Shown here: positions 51,554-53,239 of the stretch, one piece after another
Position numbering within the stretch: the first letter of the stretch is position 1
Layout: every line of letters starts with the position of its first letter
Source of the DNA: CAZZCP01 sp964653235
Lineage (GTDB): Bacteria > Bdellovibrionota > Bdellovibrionia > Bdellovibrionales > UBA840
Direction of reading: 5' to 3'
DNA length: 53,239 nucleotides
NCBI GenBank assembly: GCA_964653235.1
Contig: CAZZCP010000006.1
Span: 1-53,239, forward strand
The notes under the pieces: generated by a model
Seen by the model: only the letters and a program-made list of their open reading frames with translations
What the model was told of the DNA's origin: nothing
The model's database searches: none
Position numbers and translations under genes: made by a program

Positions 51554-52837
51554 ATGTCTGGTGTTTTAGTTGTTGGTTCACAGTGGGGAGATGAGGGTAA
51601 AGGCAAGATCATTGATGCCTATGCCAAACAATCTGCCATGGTGGTTCGCTTTCAGGGTGGACCCAATGCTGGACATACTCTTGTCGTAGACGGCAAAAAA
51701 ACGGTTTTGCACTTGATTCCCTCTGGAATTTTGCACCCCAATGTTCAAAATGTGATTGCTTCGGGTGTAGTGATTGATCCTGTAAGTATACTCAAAGAAA
51801 TTCAAGGCCTTAAAGACACAGGGCTTTTGACAATGGCCAAACAACTTCACCTTTCTGACTCTTGCACTTTGATTTTACCCTTTCACAAAGCCATCGATGC
51901 GGCCCGTGAAAGCGGCGCCGGCAAAAACAAAATCGGAACCACTGGCAAAGGCGTTGGCCCAGCCTATGAAGATCGCTCTTCTCGAAGGGCTTTGATTTTG
52001 CGAGATCTCTTTGCTCCTAACTTTAAAGAAAAGCTGCAATTTGTTCTCGAAGAAAAAAATGCGCTTTTAAAATACGTCTACAAAACAGATGTTTTTAGCG
52101 AGCAAAAAATCTATGATGAAATGATGCCAATTGCAGAAGAGCTGGCAAGTTACCGCTGCGCTGACACCTCTTTATTGATTCACAAGAGTCTCAACAGCGG
52201 AAAAGAGATTCTCTTTGAGGGAGCCCAAGGCACATTGCTCGATATCATTCATGGCACCTATCCTTTTGTTACCAGCTCTAATACCGTTGCCGGCTCTTGC
52301 TTCACAGGTTGTGGAATCGGCCCAGGCAGCCTTAAAAAAGTCATCGGAATCACCAAAGCCTACAACACACGAGTTGGTGAAGGTCCTTTTCCAACTGAAG
52401 ATCATGGAGAAATTGGAGAGTACTTAAGAAAAGTGGGCAATGAATTTGGTTCTACCACAGGCAGAGCAAGGCGCTGCGGCTGGTTGGATTTGGTTGCTCT
52501 TCGTTTTGCGATTCGAGTCAATGGCATCACCAATCTTGCTCTAATGAAACTGGACTGTCTCAGTGATCTAGAAAAAATCAAAGTCTGCACCCACTATGAA
52601 CTCGATGGTATGAATATCCAAGATTTACCAAGTTCTTATGAAGAATTACAAAGAGTACAACCGATCTATGAAGAACTGTCTGGTTGGCAAGAAGATATTC
52701 GCAAAGCTCGCAGCTTGAGAGATTTACCAATTCGGGCAAGAGATTTTGTCAGCTATATCTCGCAAAATGTAGGCCGCCCTGTGGAAATGATTTCGGTTGG
52801 TCCAGGTCGCGAAGAGAGTCTTTGGGTAGAACACTAA
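51554..52837 (+). CDS. purA: Adenylosuccinate synthetase PurA
   Basis: A 427-residue enzyme of AMP synthesis (IMP + Asp + GTP). GSQWGDEGKGKIID is the N-terminal GTP-binding signature, GPNAGHTLV follows (about 37), GTTGKGVGPAYEDRSSRR at about 125 and TTGRARRCGWLD at about 298. A TTG at 51542 is in frame, but the ATG at 51554 has GAGGAG five bases upstream. Confidence 0.97.
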   Translation: MSGVLVVGSQWGDEGKGKIIDAYAKQSAMVVRFQGGPNAGHTLVVDGKKTVLHLIPSGILHPNVQNVIASGVVIDPVSILKEIQGLKDTGLLTMAKQLHLSDSCTLILPFHKAIDAARESGAGKNKIGTTGKGVGPAYEDRSSRRALILRDLFAPNFKEKLQFVLEEKNALLKYVYKTDVFSEQKIYDEMMPIAEELASYRCADTSLLIHKSLNSGKEILFEGAQGTLLDIIHGTYPFVTSSNTVAGSCFTGCGIGPGSLKKVIGITKAYNTRVGEGPFPTEDHGEIGEYLRKVGNEFGSTTGRARRCGWLDLVALRFAIRVNGITNLALMKLDCLSDLEKIKVCTHYELDGMNIQDLPSSYEELQRVQPIYEELSGWQEDIRKARSLRDLPIRARDFVSYISQNVGRPVEMISVGPGREESLWVEH

Positions 52838-52896
52838 AGTTTTAAGTGCTTGATACTTATGCATTTATTGAAATTCGAATTCTTTGCATGAGGGTG

Positions 52897-52925
52897 TTGA
52901 CCCATACATGATTCTAGAATACAAG
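52897..52925 (+). promoter_or_regulatory. Candidate sigma70 promoter of tRNA-Lys
   Basis: TTGACC, 17 bp, TACAAG; the -35 matches five of six bases. The start would lie about a dozen bases before the tRNA 5' end. Confidence 0.45.
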
Positions 52926-52944
52926 TTACTTTCTCTAAAGAAAT

Positions 52945-53021
52945 GGGCCGCTAGCTCAGCAGGTTAGAGCATCTCCCTTTTAAGGAGAGGGTCCTTGGTT
53001 CGAGTCCAAGGCGGCTCACCA
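52945..53021 (+). tRNA. tRNA-Lys (anticodon TTT), CCA encoded
   Basis: A full cloverleaf: acceptor GGGCCGC/GCGGCTC with one G-T pair, D arm GCTC-AGCAGGTTA-GAGC, anticodon arm TCTCC-CTTTTAA-GGAGA with TTT in the loop, T arm CTTGG-TTCGAGT-CCAAG, discriminator A and CCA encoded. No intron or anomaly. Confidence 0.97.
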
Positions 53022-53037
53022 TTTTTAGAGAATAGAT

Positions 53038-53239
53038 GCTGACGAAGTAAATGATATTCGTGATTTGTTTTTTTGAGCAATTTAGGGATATCAGTTACGA
53101 GAAAGCAAGGCTCGAACGACTGAGGCCTACTAACAGTAGGTCGCAGGGAGTGAGATGCCGAAGCTGACGAAGTAAATGATATTTGTGATTTGTTTTTTTG
53201 AGCAATTTAGGGATATCAGTTACGAGAAAGCAAGGCTCG
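53038..53239. repeat. 125-bp tandem repeat downstream of tRNA-Lys (runs off the window)
   Basis: The unit 53038-53162 starts GCTGACGAAGTAAATGATAT and is repeated from 53163 to the window end (77 bp seen), with one mismatch (TTCGTG versus TTTGTG). The unit contains a perfect small hairpin CCTACT-AAC-AGTAGG (53126-53140). It begins 16 bp after the tRNA CCA. More copies may follow outside the window. Confidence 0.85.

Noticed and set aside
1..53239. CRISPR arrays, IS elements with transposases, prophage genes, restriction or toxin-antitoxin systems
   Set aside because: None seen: no regularly spaced repeats with spacers, no transposase, integrase, capsid or nuclease-type genes in any frame read.

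Overview
The window is 53 kb of an AT-rich Gram-negative chromosome. It has a complete outer-membrane assembly and lipid A gene set, a type IV pilus operon, a MotA/MotB stator pair and many small lipoproteins. Gene families and gene order point to the Bdellovibrionota (Bdellovibrio-like bacteria). That is inference from recollection of gene content, since no 16S rRNA is present. The sequence is a draft: there is a 100-N gap at 10653-10752 inside a tandem repeat and a 10-N gap at 29473-29482 inside a coding sequence. One gene (7030-8089) carries an apparent frameshift.

Layout: 1-3640 (+) holds the 3' part of polyphosphate kinase, an exopolyphosphatase, a coiled-coil lipoprotein and an unknown protein. 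3641-5829 (-) is a radical SAM/DUF547 pair. 5830-8089 holds an inverted-repeat element, a Cys-rich lipoprotein, YceI and the frameshifted exported protein. 8338-10395 has motA-motB, then a structured leader RNA with GGA-loop hairpins and a 55-residue protein. 10396-10802 is a block of terminators and tandem hairpins. 10803-13984 (-) is dnaJ-dnaK behind a sigma32-like promoter. 14021-25250 is the pilus region (pilB-pilT-pilC-pilS-pilR and pilA), interrupted by one opposite-strand gene for a giant membrane-bound spermidine-synthase-like protein. 25302-37561 (-) is an envelope block: AroE-like, ribF, two GT9 heptosyltransferases, a DUF3108 lipoprotein, lpxK, lpxB, a GnnA-like oxidoreductase, lpxA, fabZ, skp and bamA. 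37562-38529 holds a second inverted-repeat element and a lipoprotein. 38551-44506 (-) is lolD, lolC/E, prfB (with its programmed frameshift), ybeY and a PgpH-type c-di-AMP phosphodiesterase. 44641-49309 is mazG, murJ, rpsT, a PilZ protein, holA and lptE. 49422-52837 (+) is a class V aminotransferase, a SerA-like dehydrogenase and purA, followed by tRNA-Lys(UUU) and a 125-bp tandem repeat that runs off the window.

The genes divide into envelope building (lpx, bamA, skp, lol, lptE, murJ, heptosyltransferases), surface motility (pil, mot, PilZ), protein quality control and translation (dnaK/J, prfB, ybeY, rpsT) and nucleotide or phosphate metabolism (ppk, ppx, mazG, purA).

The least explained parts are non-coding. 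(1) Two elements of 170-171 bp have matching 21-bp terminal inverted repeats and a conserved internal layout. They lie in opposite orientations and each sits between a divergent gene pair. (2) The leader RNA at 10085-10214 carries four short hairpins with GGA in the loop, one almost identical to the CsrA binding consensus. It looks like a CsrA target or sponge. (3) There is a 96-bp tandem hairpin array downstream of dnaK. (4) There is a 125-bp tandem repeat behind the tRNA gene.
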